A stretch of DNA of 20,284 nucleotides from CAHJXF01 sp038240015 (GTDB lineage Bacteria; Pseudomonadota; Gammaproteobacteria; Burkholderiales; Burkholderiaceae_D), in the NCBI GenBank assembly GCA_038240015.1, contig JBBSEF010000053.1, positions 1-20,284 of the forward strand, given 5' to 3'. Shown here one piece after another: positions 7,062-14,879 of this stretch. The translations under genes and the position numbers were made by a program. The notes under the pieces are model-generated. The model did no database searches, was not told the origin of the DNA, and saw only the letters and a program-made list of their open reading frames with translations. The first letter of the stretch is position 1. Each line of letters begins with the position of its first letter.

Positions 7062-8459
7062 ATGACCCATCTGATGGAGCAGGAATACAGTGCATCTCCC
7101 GTATTGCAAGCGGCGCACCCGGTTGCGCGCGGTGCCGCGCATGTGCCTGCGCAAGCGGACCAACCGGAAACGCGGTCCTGGAATAAATGGGAGAAGCCGA
7201 AAGGACTCCCGGACTTCATAACGAGGCTGCTCATCACGCCGCCGCAATGGGTTCTATGGATCGTGCGCGCATTGCCGGCGCCGAAGCTTTTCTGGAGATT
7301 CGTCGGTCGCTACGACGAAGTGATCGAAGTACTGAGTCGCCCGGACGTCTTCCAAGTGCCTGCAGCTGCCGAGATAGCGCGCCTGAACGATGGCGAGGGG
7401 ACTGGTACCGCCTTCATCCTCGGCTACGACGATCAGATGCAGCACGACGAGCAACTGACCCGCGTGATGCGCGCCTTCCCGCGCAAGGACATCGCGACCA
7501 AGGTCCTGCCGTTGGCGGCCAAATGCGCCGCGCAATGCGTACATGACGCGGGTCCGACGTTCGATGCGGTCCGTGACCTCTTCACCAAGGTTGCCCTGCA
7601 CATTTGCGTTGAGTACTTCGGCGTGTCGGTCGGAGACAATCCGTTGAAATTCGCGTACGCGACGTTCACGACCAGCGGACACCTTTTCGGAAGCCCTCCG
7701 ATCATTCCGAATGACTATGCGAACGAGGCCACTGCCTATTTTCGCCGCTACGTCAGGGAGGCAATCCGTGGTGAGGAAGCGCAGCCGAGCGGCAGCGGCA
7801 GCGACACCGTCGTTGCGAAGTTTGTCGCGAGTCACAGATCTGCCGATGGCACTCTGAGCGATAAAGACTTCAAGCAGATTCACGCATTCCTGATGGGCAT
7901 GATCGTCGCGTTCATACCGAACAACACGTTGGCGGCCGGACATATCCTCGAGGTGTTGCTCGACAAACCGGTAGCTCTTGCCGAAGCCGAGAAAGCCGCC
8001 AACACGGGCGACGATGCTCGGCTCGAATGCGTACTCTTCGAAGCCTTGCGCTTCATGCCGATCAACCCGGGTCCGTTCAGGAAGTGCGAGAAAGACTACG
8101 TACTCGCCGAGGGAACGCCGCGTGCGACGCGGATCAAGGCGGGCAGCACCGTGTGGGTGCTGACGTTCGCGTCGATGTTCGACCCGCTACGCATCGCCGA
8201 GCCGAAAAAATTCGACTGGACCCGGCCTAAATCCGACCACCTGCACTTCGGCTTCGGCATGCATTCCTGCGCGGGGCTGTTGATCGCACGCGCGCACATC
8301 ACGCAGACCTTCAAAGCGCTGCTGCAAAAAAGGTGCGAACTCAAGCGTGCATCGCGAACGCGGCTGCGCGGCGCGATGCCCGTCGAGCTCTGCATTTCGT
8401 CGAAGGCAAGACTGAGTACGGTCGGTCTCGACGAGGCCTCGAGGGGGAATGTGTCATGA
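7062..8459 (+). CDS. Cytochrome P450, atypical (lacks I-helix acid/alcohol pair)
   Basis: A 465-residue P450-family protein. The heme-ligand loop FGFGMHSCAG fits FxxGxxxCxG, with Cys403 as thiolate ligand, and the K-helix ExxR pair is Glu327/Arg330 (EALR). The I-helix reads AFIPNNT at 283-289, where ordinary monooxygenases have (A/G)Gx(D/E)T: the acid is Pro286 and the alcohol is Asn287. Loss of this pair, with Asn at the Thr site, is known in peroxide-rearranging P450s such as the CYP74 and prostacyclin synthase types, so a peroxide isomerase or peroxygenase-like role is more likely than O2-dependent hydroxylation. There is no Sec signal; a hydrophobic stretch near 50-70 could touch the membrane. 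ATG 7062 follows GAGAGGTTGGAC. The stop overlaps the ATG of the DyP gene (ATGA), so the two proteins are probably made together. No redox partner gene is in the window. Confidence 0.88.
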   Translation: MTHLMEQEYSASPVLQAAHPVARGAAHVPAQADQPETRSWNKWEKPKGLPDFITRLLITPPQWVLWIVRALPAPKLFWRFVGRYDEVIEVLSRPDVFQVPAAAEIARLNDGEGTGTAFILGYDDQMQHDEQLTRVMRAFPRKDIATKVLPLAAKCAAQCVHDAGPTFDAVRDLFTKVALHICVEYFGVSVGDNPLKFAYATFTTSGHLFGSPPIIPNDYANEATAYFRRYVREAIRGEEAQPSGSGSDTVVAKFVASHRSADGTLSDKDFKQIHAFLMGMIVAFIPNNTLAAGHILEVLLDKPVALAEAEKAANTGDDARLECVLFEALRFMPINPGPFRKCEKDYVLAEGTPRATRIKAGSTVWVLTFASMFDPLRIAEPKKFDWTRPKSDHLHFGFGMHSCAGLLIARAHITQTFKALLQKRCELKRASRTRLRGAMPVELCISSKARLSTVGLDEASRGNVS

Positions 8460-11400
8460 GAGCCAATGGCTTCGTCACGGTCGTCGTTCCTTTCAAGGGC
8501 GATTGGGGAAAAGTCGAGGAACTGCTGACCGATGCGGCGCAACCGAATAAAGGCAATCGACCGAACAAGAATTGGATCGATGCGCTGGAACAGGTCAACA
8601 CGAGCAAACACGATCGTCCCAAACCCTTTCGCTTGATCCATTTCCTGAGCATGGCGGTGGTCGGCCCGCGTTCACCGATGGATCCCGAAAATGAACCGCC
8701 GCTGCCATCGCGCGGTAACACGTCGTATCTGATGATCGAAGTCTCGTCCGATACCGGCGCCACCGAAACGCTGCAGCTCGTTGCCGCGGCTCTCGAAGGC
8801 TTGCTCGTCCAGGTGTTCGACACCGCGGGCGTCGAGTGGAGCAAACCAACGCTGATGCAACGCCTGACGGGCGCCGCCGAATCGAACGAGGTCAAGCTTG
8901 CGCGCTTCATGTTCAAGAATCGCCGTGACATCGGAGACGAGTGGGGCATGGCCTTGGGTCAGGTGCATGACGGATCGCCCGCGATGACGGTTGAACGGAT
9001 CATCGCGGAAAAAAACCTGGCGCACAGTGTCGACGAGTGGATCGGCAAGCAGCGCAGCACCAAGGACAGCGTATGGCTCAACAGTTCGCCGACGCAGCGG
9101 CTCGACCTGGTCCGCAACTGGCTGTGGGATTCGAAGAACCCTGAGCCCACCAAGTGGGCGTTCGCCGCCGAGCCCACGCCCGTGCTGCACGCCGCGCCGG
9201 TCGGCAAGGATCTCCAAGCGATCCTCTCGATTGCGCACAAGTTGCTGTGGCCGCTCTTCATCCTGCTGACGGCGATCTTGATTGGCTTTTTCTGGGTCAA
9301 GCGCATCGACGTGGACGGTGCGGTCGGGTACCCGCCTGCGCTCGACTGGCGTCTGCTGATTCCGCTCGATTGGACCTTGTCGAAATCGGGACTGTTGTTG
9401 ATCCTCGTTCCGATCGTGTGGCTTTTGCGACGGCCGCGACAATACCCGCTCATTGCGCTGGTCGCGACCACGTTCGTCGCGATCGCGGTCCTCGACTCGT
9501 TCGGCGACGCGTTGCTGTGGTCCTTCCTCACGTCGGTCGCGATCGCCCTAGCGACCGCGATCGTGGTGATCGCCGCACACTTTCGGCTGAAGAAGAAGGA
9601 GCTGGACGATCCCATCGACGACCACGCGCCTTACCGGAAGGACGTGCGTGCACTCATGAAGGTGGAAAACCTCACACCGCAGAACCACATGTTCACGGTC
9701 TCCACGATCAAGCCCGGCATGCTGCGCAGACTCGCATTGCGTTACATCTTGACGAAGATCGGTGCGAACCCGTTCGTGAGCCGCCCCGGGTTTCTTGGAA
9801 AGAACGGCGTGATCCATTCCGCGCGATGGCTATGGATCCCCGACCCCAAGACGCCGTGGTTCCGCGGGCGCCTGATCTTCTGGTCGAACTTCGATGGGAC
9901 TTGGGAATCCTACGTCGGCGATTTCGTCGCCGACTCGCCCGACGGCGTCACCGGACTGTGGAGCAATTGCGTCGGCTTCCCGCGTACCAGGAATCTGACC
10001 GACGAGGGCGCGAAAAATCGCGATCGACTAGTGCGCTGGGCGCGCCGCCAACAGATGCCGACGCGCTTTTGGTATTCGGCCTATCCCGATCTGACCAACG
10101 CGCGCATACGGATCAATGCAGCGATTCGGCAGGGCATCGCGTCGGCGCAGACCGATGCCGATGCGCGCGACTGGCTGTCATTGTTCGGATCGCAGCCGCG
10201 CCCCCCGGGCACGTTGGCAACCAATCAAATTCAGACGCTGGTGTTCGGCGGCTTGTCGCGGTTGCCGTTTGCGAGTTGCCACATGATCCTGCTGTCCGAC
10301 GATGCAACCGAGCGTCGCGCCTGGTTGACGCGGGTCAGCAAGGAAGTGACTTTCGGCGAATTGCTGCCAGGCCAGACCCGGGCGGTCGCGTTGGCGTTAT
10401 CGGCGGGGGGACTCGAGAAACTGGACATCCCCGATAACTCGCTCGACACGTTTCCGGTTCCGTTCCAGGAAGGCATGTGGACCGACGAAAGAGCGCGTGC
10501 GATTGGCGATGACGATCCGTCGCAATGGAGCTGGGGTTCGAAGAAAAAAGACGGGACCGACAAAACCGCCGACGTGTTCCTCGTCATCTATGGAGCGACC
10601 CTGCAGGACGTCACTGACGAGGAGCGAATTCTTTTTCAGGGCCCATCGGCAAAGGGTCTGTCGTTCGTACACTCGAAAGTCCTCTGTCGACCGACTGCGG
10701 ATGATGAGGACAAGCGCAGTGTTGCGTCCGATAAATGTTATGGCCGGGCAACGGGGCCGATCTATCGCACCGAGCATTTCGGCTTCGCAGACGGGATATC
10801 CCAACCGGTCATCATCGGCTTGCGGCGTTCCGAACGGCGTACCGCACACAACGATCGGGTCCATCCCGGCGAGATCATATTGGGTTATCCCGACAACCTA
10901 GGCCTCATGCCGCCCACGCCCTTGATCGATGCGACGCTCGACCCAGACCACACGCTTGCCGACGAAGACATCGATCCGTTGCGCGCGCGACCTGATTTTT
11001 CACGTTACGAAGGAAGCGGTCGTCGCGACCTTGGCGCCAACGGTACTTTTCTCGTGGTTCGTCATCTCGAGCAACACGTCGACCGATGGGAGGAAATGCT
11101 CAAACAACAGTCGGAAATAGTCTTCAAGAAATTCGTCGTCTCGGCAGGCAACGGTGGGGCAGCGATCGTGTGGGGCGACCCGAAGGAGGTCATCCAGCCC
11201 GCGACCGCCTCGAACCCCATTCGAGTAAAGAGTCTTTACACGCGATCGGTCACGGCGAAAGACATCGAGCCCGCGATCGCGGCCAAGCTGATGGGGCGAT
11301 GGAAAGACGGCAGTCCGCTGGTTCGCAATCCCATGATACCGGGCGGCGACGAGTCGACCATGGACAACAGTTTTCGATTCGGTATCGAAGATCCGCAGGG

Positions 11401-11977
11401 TCTTGCTTGTCCGCTGGGCGCACATATCCGCCGCGCCAACCCGCGCGACACGCGCTTTCCCGGATCGCAAGAGGAAATCGATTCCGTCAATCGGCATCGG
11501 ATCCTGCGCGTGGGCCGCCCTTACGGCGAAAGAAGTGACGAGGTAAAGCAGGTCGATAAATTGGGTTTGATGTTCATGTGCCTGAACGCCGATATCGAGC
11601 GTCAATACGAGTTCGTGCAGAAGTCATGGATGCTCAACCGCGACATGAACTCACTCGAGGGCGAGACTGATCCGTTGATCGGGCCGGCAGGAATGTTTTC
11701 GATTCCCACGCCCAGAGGAATCGTGAAAATCGGCCCGATCAAAGACCTCGTGACGGTTCGAGGCGGCGGCTATTTCTTCATGCCGGGTGCGGCTGCGTTG
11801 AGGTTCCTCTGTCGCGTCGGAGAGAAGTCGCACGGTGCGCCGCCCCCGGGTGTCGCCGTCGTAGCGACGCCCCAATTAGAACCGGTGCGCGCGCCGACGC
11901 TCGTACCCGCGGCAGCCGGGAAAGAATTGGAGACCGCCACGTTCGCGTTGGTGCATTCAAATTCGAATGGCGGTTGA
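8456..11977 (+). CDS. Large membrane-anchored DyP-type heme peroxidase
   Basis: A 1173-residue protein, two to four times the usual DyP length. The C-terminal part (about 590-1150) is a DyP-type peroxidase: GFADGISQP with distal Asp779, NGTFLVVRHLEQ, LMGRWKDGSPL, CPLGAHIRRANPRD with proximal heme ligand His990, ILRVGRPYG with a likely distal Arg1018, QYEFVQKSW and GGGYFFMPGA. The N-terminal 262 residues are soluble. Four membrane helices follow at about 263-281, 312-325, 330-350 and 352-376; basic loops (RRPR, RLKKK) predict both ends in the cytoplasm. A middle domain (about 430-590) carries IHSARW, a SNFDG segment and NCVGFP. DyP enzymes use peroxide to oxidise substrates; this one has no Tat or Sec signal. 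The ATG at 8456 overlaps the P450 stop and follows GAGGGGGAA. An upstream in-frame extension would run into P450 coding and is not supported. Confidence 0.9.
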   Translation: MRANGFVTVVVPFKGDWGKVEELLTDAAQPNKGNRPNKNWIDALEQVNTSKHDRPKPFRLIHFLSMAVVGPRSPMDPENEPPLPSRGNTSYLMIEVSSDTGATETLQLVAAALEGLLVQVFDTAGVEWSKPTLMQRLTGAAESNEVKLARFMFKNRRDIGDEWGMALGQVHDGSPAMTVERIIAEKNLAHSVDEWIGKQRSTKDSVWLNSSPTQRLDLVRNWLWDSKNPEPTKWAFAAEPTPVLHAAPVGKDLQAILSIAHKLLWPLFILLTAILIGFFWVKRIDVDGAVGYPPALDWRLLIPLDWTLSKSGLLLILVPIVWLLRRPRQYPLIALVATTFVAIAVLDSFGDALLWSFLTSVAIALATAIVVIAAHFRLKKKELDDPIDDHAPYRKDVRALMKVENLTPQNHMFTVSTIKPGMLRRLALRYILTKIGANPFVSRPGFLGKNGVIHSARWLWIPDPKTPWFRGRLIFWSNFDGTWESYVGDFVADSPDGVTGLWSNCVGFPRTRNLTDEGAKNRDRLVRWARRQQMPTRFWYSAYPDLTNARIRINAAIRQGIASAQTDADARDWLSLFGSQPRPPGTLATNQIQTLVFGGLSRLPFASCHMILLSDDATERRAWLTRVSKEVTFGELLPGQTRAVALALSAGGLEKLDIPDNSLDTFPVPFQEGMWTDERARAIGDDDPSQWSWGSKKKDGTDKTADVFLVIYGATLQDVTDEERILFQGPSAKGLSFVHSKVLCRPTADDEDKRSVASDKCYGRATGPIYRTEHFGFADGISQPVIIGLRRSERRTAHNDRVHPGEIILGYPDNLGLMPPTPLIDATLDPDHTLADEDIDPLRARPDFSRYEGSGRRDLGANGTFLVVRHLEQHVDRWEEMLKQQSEIVFKKFVVSAGNGGAAIVWGDPKEVIQPATASNPIRVKSLYTRSVTAKDIEPAIAAKLMGRWKDGSPLVRNPMIPGGDESTMDNSFRFGIEDPQGLACPLGAHIRRANPRDTRFPGSQEEIDSVNRHRILRVGRPYGERSDEVKQVDKLGLMFMCLNADIERQYEFVQKSWMLNRDMNSLEGETDPLIGPAGMFSIPTPRGIVKIGPIKDLVTVRGGGYFFMPGAAALRFLCRVGEKSHGAPPPGVAVVATPQLEPVRAPTLVPAAAGKELETATFALVHSNSNGG

Positions 11978-12039
11978 ACGATATCGATCGGATTTGAAAA
12001 CACATCGAACGGCTTGGCTTTGCAGGCCGAGTAAGGAGT

Positions 12040-13230
12040 TCAAGATATCCGATGCCAATGGGCGGCGGCCTCGGCGAACGTGTCGTGCCCGATGTCGCAA
12101 AAGGAATGTTCGCCGCGCCGTATTGGCTGGTTCGGGATGTCGCCGGCGATCCAGCGGTCGGCGATCTTTCGAATCGTCGCGATTTCATCGGCCTTCATCG
12201 CGTCGGAACGTAGGCGGGTCATGGCCTTGAACTCTTCGGCCGTGATGCCGGTCAGCGGTTCCCAGCGGCCCGCCCGTGCATTCCAATGTGGCCTGAGCAG
12301 CGGACATAATCGAACCACATTGCCGTTGGCAACCGTCATCGGTTTTTGAGGCAGGGGTTGGCGCAATGCCAGGTACGCGTGAAAGCTGGCCACGTCGGGC
12401 GGCTCGTCGAGTACGGCACTGGACGCACGCTTGATCGCCTCGATCGTGCAGGTGCTCGGTCGAGGTTCGCCCCATGGCGGCTCGGCCCCTTTAGCGGGCG
12501 GTTGCGGCAACGCTTCCGCCCGAGTGCCGAGGCTCAACACACGGATCTGATCTGCTTCGTGCGGCCGGTTCGCGAGCGCCTCGACGACCGCGGCCAGCAC
12601 GGGATTGTTGTAGCCACCAAGGGCGCCGTCCCAATAACGTCGGCCTCCGACGAGCGCGGGTTTGTCGAAGTAGGTGATCGGCGCGTTGGTCGACGCATGC
12701 ACCGCATCGACAAGCGGCACGTCGTTCGCAGGACTCGAACTCCCCGCAAGGCTAGCCAGGTTGGAACGAAAGAACGTTGCGCGCCGCTTGTCGTAGTCGA
12801 AAGCCGAAACCAGCAAATTCGTCTTGCTGCAACCCATCATGCTCGGCCAGTCTTTCATCGGGATCTTCGACGCACCTTCTTGCTTGCTGTCGAAGAGGTC
12901 GCGCAGGACCTTGTGTTTTCCCGTACTCGAATAGAGCGCAATGAAGGGCAGCGCTCGCACAAAGGGAATGAATGCATACCACTTGGGGCTGTACAGTTTC
13001 CTGGTCGACGCGGGGTCATCGTATAGCGCCGCAATTTCGAGCGGTGTGTAGTTGCAGCACAGTTCCGTCATCACGATACTGCCCGCTGAATTGCCGGCGA
13101 TGAAATCGAATTTCTTGACGATCTCTCGTCCCGGCATGTCGGGTTCATAAATCGCGCCGAGCGCGCGCGCCATGATGCCCGCATGCGAGCCCCCACCGTC
13201 CAATGAAAGGACTCGTATCTTCTCGTCCAT
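12040..13230 (-). CDS. Patatin-like phospholipase/acyl hydrolase
   Basis: A 396-residue patatin-family protein with the Ser-Asp dyad: the nucleophile elbow GNSAG places Ser48, and DGALGG gives Asp201. The oxyanion-hole loop near the N-terminus is DGGGSHAG (11-18), where most patatins have DGGGxRG; the arginine is His16 and the next glycine is Ala17. There is no signal peptide, so the enzyme is probably cytoplasmic and acts on lipids at the inner face of the membrane, releasing fatty acids. The ATG at 13230 follows AGGGAGTGTC, a good ribosome-binding site. It is convergent with the DyP gene (62 bases between stops) and divergent from ppa (80 bases between starts). It may belong functionally with the P450 and DyP genes by supplying free fatty acids, but it is a separate transcript and this link is inferred. 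Confidence 0.88.
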   Translation of the reverse strand: MDEKIRVLSLDGGGSHAGIMARALGAIYEPDMPGREIVKKFDFIAGNSAGSIVMTELCCNYTPLEIAALYDDPASTRKLYSPKWYAFIPFVRALPFIALYSSTGKHKVLRDLFDSKQEGASKIPMKDWPSMMGCSKTNLLVSAFDYDKRRATFFRSNLASLAGSSSPANDVPLVDAVHASTNAPITYFDKPALVGGRRYWDGALGGYNNPVLAAVVEALANRPHEADQIRVLSLGTRAEALPQPPAKGAEPPWGEPRPSTCTIEAIKRASSAVLDEPPDVASFHAYLALRQPLPQKPMTVANGNVVRLCPLLRPHWNARAGRWEPLTGITAEEFKAMTRLRSDAMKADEIATIRKIADRWIAGDIPNQPIRRGEHSFCDIGHDTFAEAAAHWHRIS

Positions 13231-13310
13231 GACACTCCCTGTCAGGTTGTTTTCGTATACTTGGCGGCCTCAGTCCCGCGCGGCGAGCGCCTCAATCTTC
13301 TCCCACATCC

Positions 13311-13883
13311 ATGAGCTTCGACAACGTCCCCGCAGGCAACGACCTGCCCCGCGAATTCAACGTCATCATCGAGATCCCGATGAATGCCGACCCGATCAAG
13401 TATGAGGTCGACAAGGAAACCGGCACGATGTACGTCGATCGTTTCATGGGTACGGCGATGCATTACCCATGCAACTACGGCTACATCCCGCGCACCGTGT
13501 CGGACGATGGCGACCCGGTCGACGTGCTGGTCGTCACGCCGTTTCCTCTGGTGCATGGTGTGGTGGTGCGTTGCCGACCGCTGGGCGTCTTGAAGATGAC
13601 CGACGAAGCGGGCGGCGATGCGAAGGTGCTCGCGGTTCCGATCGACAAGGTGCTTCCCTGGTACAAGCACTGGAAGAAGCCCGAAGACGTCCAGCCCGAG
13701 CGTCTCGCGCAGATCCAGCACTTTTTCGAGCACTACAAGGATCTCGAGAAGGGCAAGTGGGTCAAGATCGCGGGCTGGGGCGGAATGGACGAGGCCGTGC
13801 GCGAAATTCTCGAGGGCGTGAAGAATTACGAGGGCAGGACGAAGCCGACACGCGCTAAGGCGAAGAAGAAGAGTGTGAAGTAG
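13311..13883 (+). CDS. ppa: Inorganic pyrophosphatase (family I)
   Basis: A 190-residue soluble family I pyrophosphatase, which hydrolyses pyrophosphate to two phosphates in the cytoplasm and so pulls biosynthetic reactions forward. Active-site features are visible: Glu21 and Lys30 in the N-terminal strands, Tyr56 in NYGYIP, and the metal-binding DGDPVD motif with Asp66, Asp68 and Asp71. The GGDAKVLAVP segment and the PWYKHWKKPED helix are also typical. The length is slightly over the E. coli enzyme because of a lysine-rich tail. ATG 13311 gives the normal N-terminus; no clear ribosome-binding site precedes it. A TATACT at 13256-13261 in the 80-base gap to the patatin gene could be a -10 element, but no convincing -35 goes with it. 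It stands alone, convergent with the exporter gene. Confidence 0.96.
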   Translation: MSFDNVPAGNDLPREFNVIIEIPMNADPIKYEVDKETGTMYVDRFMGTAMHYPCNYGYIPRTVSDDGDPVDVLVVTPFPLVHGVVVRCRPLGVLKMTDEAGGDAKVLAVPIDKVLPWYKHWKKPEDVQPERLAQIQHFFEHYKDLEKGKWVKIAGWGGMDEAVREILEGVKNYEGRTKPTRAKAKKKSVK

Positions 13884-13970
13884 AGGACGATCGCGCCGCT
13901 TGCATCCGACTTTTGACTAGCCGTTTTCGGACACGATGGGTTTGCAGATGGCATCGCCCACCCGCCGCCC

Positions 13971-14879
13971 TCAACGCGCCGAAACGCCAAGCGACGAGGG
14001 CCGCATCGCCGAAAACTGATTGATCGCCAGCCCCGCGAGCACCAGCACGCCCGCCACGAGCGCCCACCAGTGCATGGTTTCCCCGAGGAAGATCGCAGCC
14101 GATCCCATGGCCACGATTGGCACCAGCAGCGTGAACGGCGCGACGGTCGCGGTGGGATATCGGCGCATCAACACCGACCACGCGCCGAATCCGAAGATGG
14201 TCGTCATGTAAGAGTTGAACAGCACTGCGGCGGCAATGCGCCAGTCGATTGCGATGAGCGCGTGATGAATAACTTGCGGACCCTCGACGATCAACGACAT
14301 GAGCGCGAGCGGCGGCACTGCGACGAGACTGCCCCACGCGACGATTTGCAGCGCCTCCACTTTCACTTCGCTCGCTTGCGCGAACAGTGCGATGCGCTTC
14401 GTGTAGATATTGCCGAACGCCCAGGAGACGCCGCCCGCGATCACCATCGCCAGGCCGATCAACGTCGTCCTCGATTCGATGTGAATCGCGACCAGTCCCA
14501 TGCCCGCTAATGCGATCGCGGCGCCCGCGAGTTGAACCGCGCGTGGCCGCTCGTCGAGCATCAGCGCCGCGAGCCCTATCGTGAAGAAAGCCTGCAACTG
14601 AATCACCAGCGATGACAATCCCGCCGGCATGCCGAGCTTCATGCCGCCGAACAAGAGCGCGAACTGGATAGCGAATTGCGCGAGTCCGTAAGCGGCGAGC
14701 AGGCGCAACGGCACGGCGGGCCGGCGCACGAAGAACACCAACGGTAGCGCGGCGAACAAGAAGCGCAGGAACGTGAACAACAGAGGCGGCAGCACCTCGA
14801 GCCCGAGTTTCATCACGACGAAGTTCGCGCCCCAGATCACGACGACCACCAGAGTGAGCACGATGTCAGCGGGCTTCAT
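13971..14879 (-). CDS. eamA: EamA-family (DMT) exporter, similar to the cysteine/O-acetylserine exporter
   Basis: A 302-residue integral membrane protein with ten predicted helices arranged as two EamA repeats (about 5-135 and 150-285). The start (VLTLVVVVIWGANFVVMKLG) and the segment with GMPAGLSSLVIQLQAFFTI closely resemble E. coli EamA (YdeD), which exports cysteine and O-acetylserine, and the length is the same. Related DMT proteins carry many other metabolites, so the substrate is only a suggestion. Its ATG at 14879 overlaps the stop of the upstream GNAT-like gene by four bases (ATGA), so translation is probably coupled. It converges on ppa with 87 bases between the stops, in which I see no strong terminator. 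Confidence 0.85.
   Translation of the reverse strand: MKPADIVLTLVVVVIWGANFVVMKLGLEVLPPLLFTFLRFLFAALPLVFFVRRPAVPLRLLAAYGLAQFAIQFALLFGGMKLGMPAGLSSLVIQLQAFFTIGLAALMLDERPRAVQLAGAAIALAGMGLVAIHIESRTTLIGLAMVIAGGVSWAFGNIYTKRIALFAQASEVKVEALQIVAWGSLVAVPPLALMSLIVEGPQVIHHALIAIDWRIAAAVLFNSYMTTIFGFGAWSVLMRRYPTATVAPFTLLVPIVAMGSAAIFLGETMHWWALVAGVLVLAGLAINQFSAMRPSSLGVSAR

Noticed and set aside
9154..10437. Plus-strand open frame of 427 codons inside the DyP gene
   Set aside because: It overlaps the DyP frame, which has clear domain motifs throughout; the alternative is Arg/Ala-rich with no family resemblance.
11978..12039. Terminator between the convergent DyP and patatin genes
   Set aside because: Only a four-base CGGC/GCCG stem with a long loop and no T-run is visible; not enough to call.
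3775..13230. CBASS or Pycsar anti-phage system (cyclase plus patatin)
   Set aside because: The cyclase is a class III domain in a soluble-adenylyl-cyclase-like ATPase/TPR protein, not a CD-NTase or a compact Pycsar cyclase. The patatin lies on the opposite strand in a separate transcript, and the co-operonic genes are P450 and DyP.
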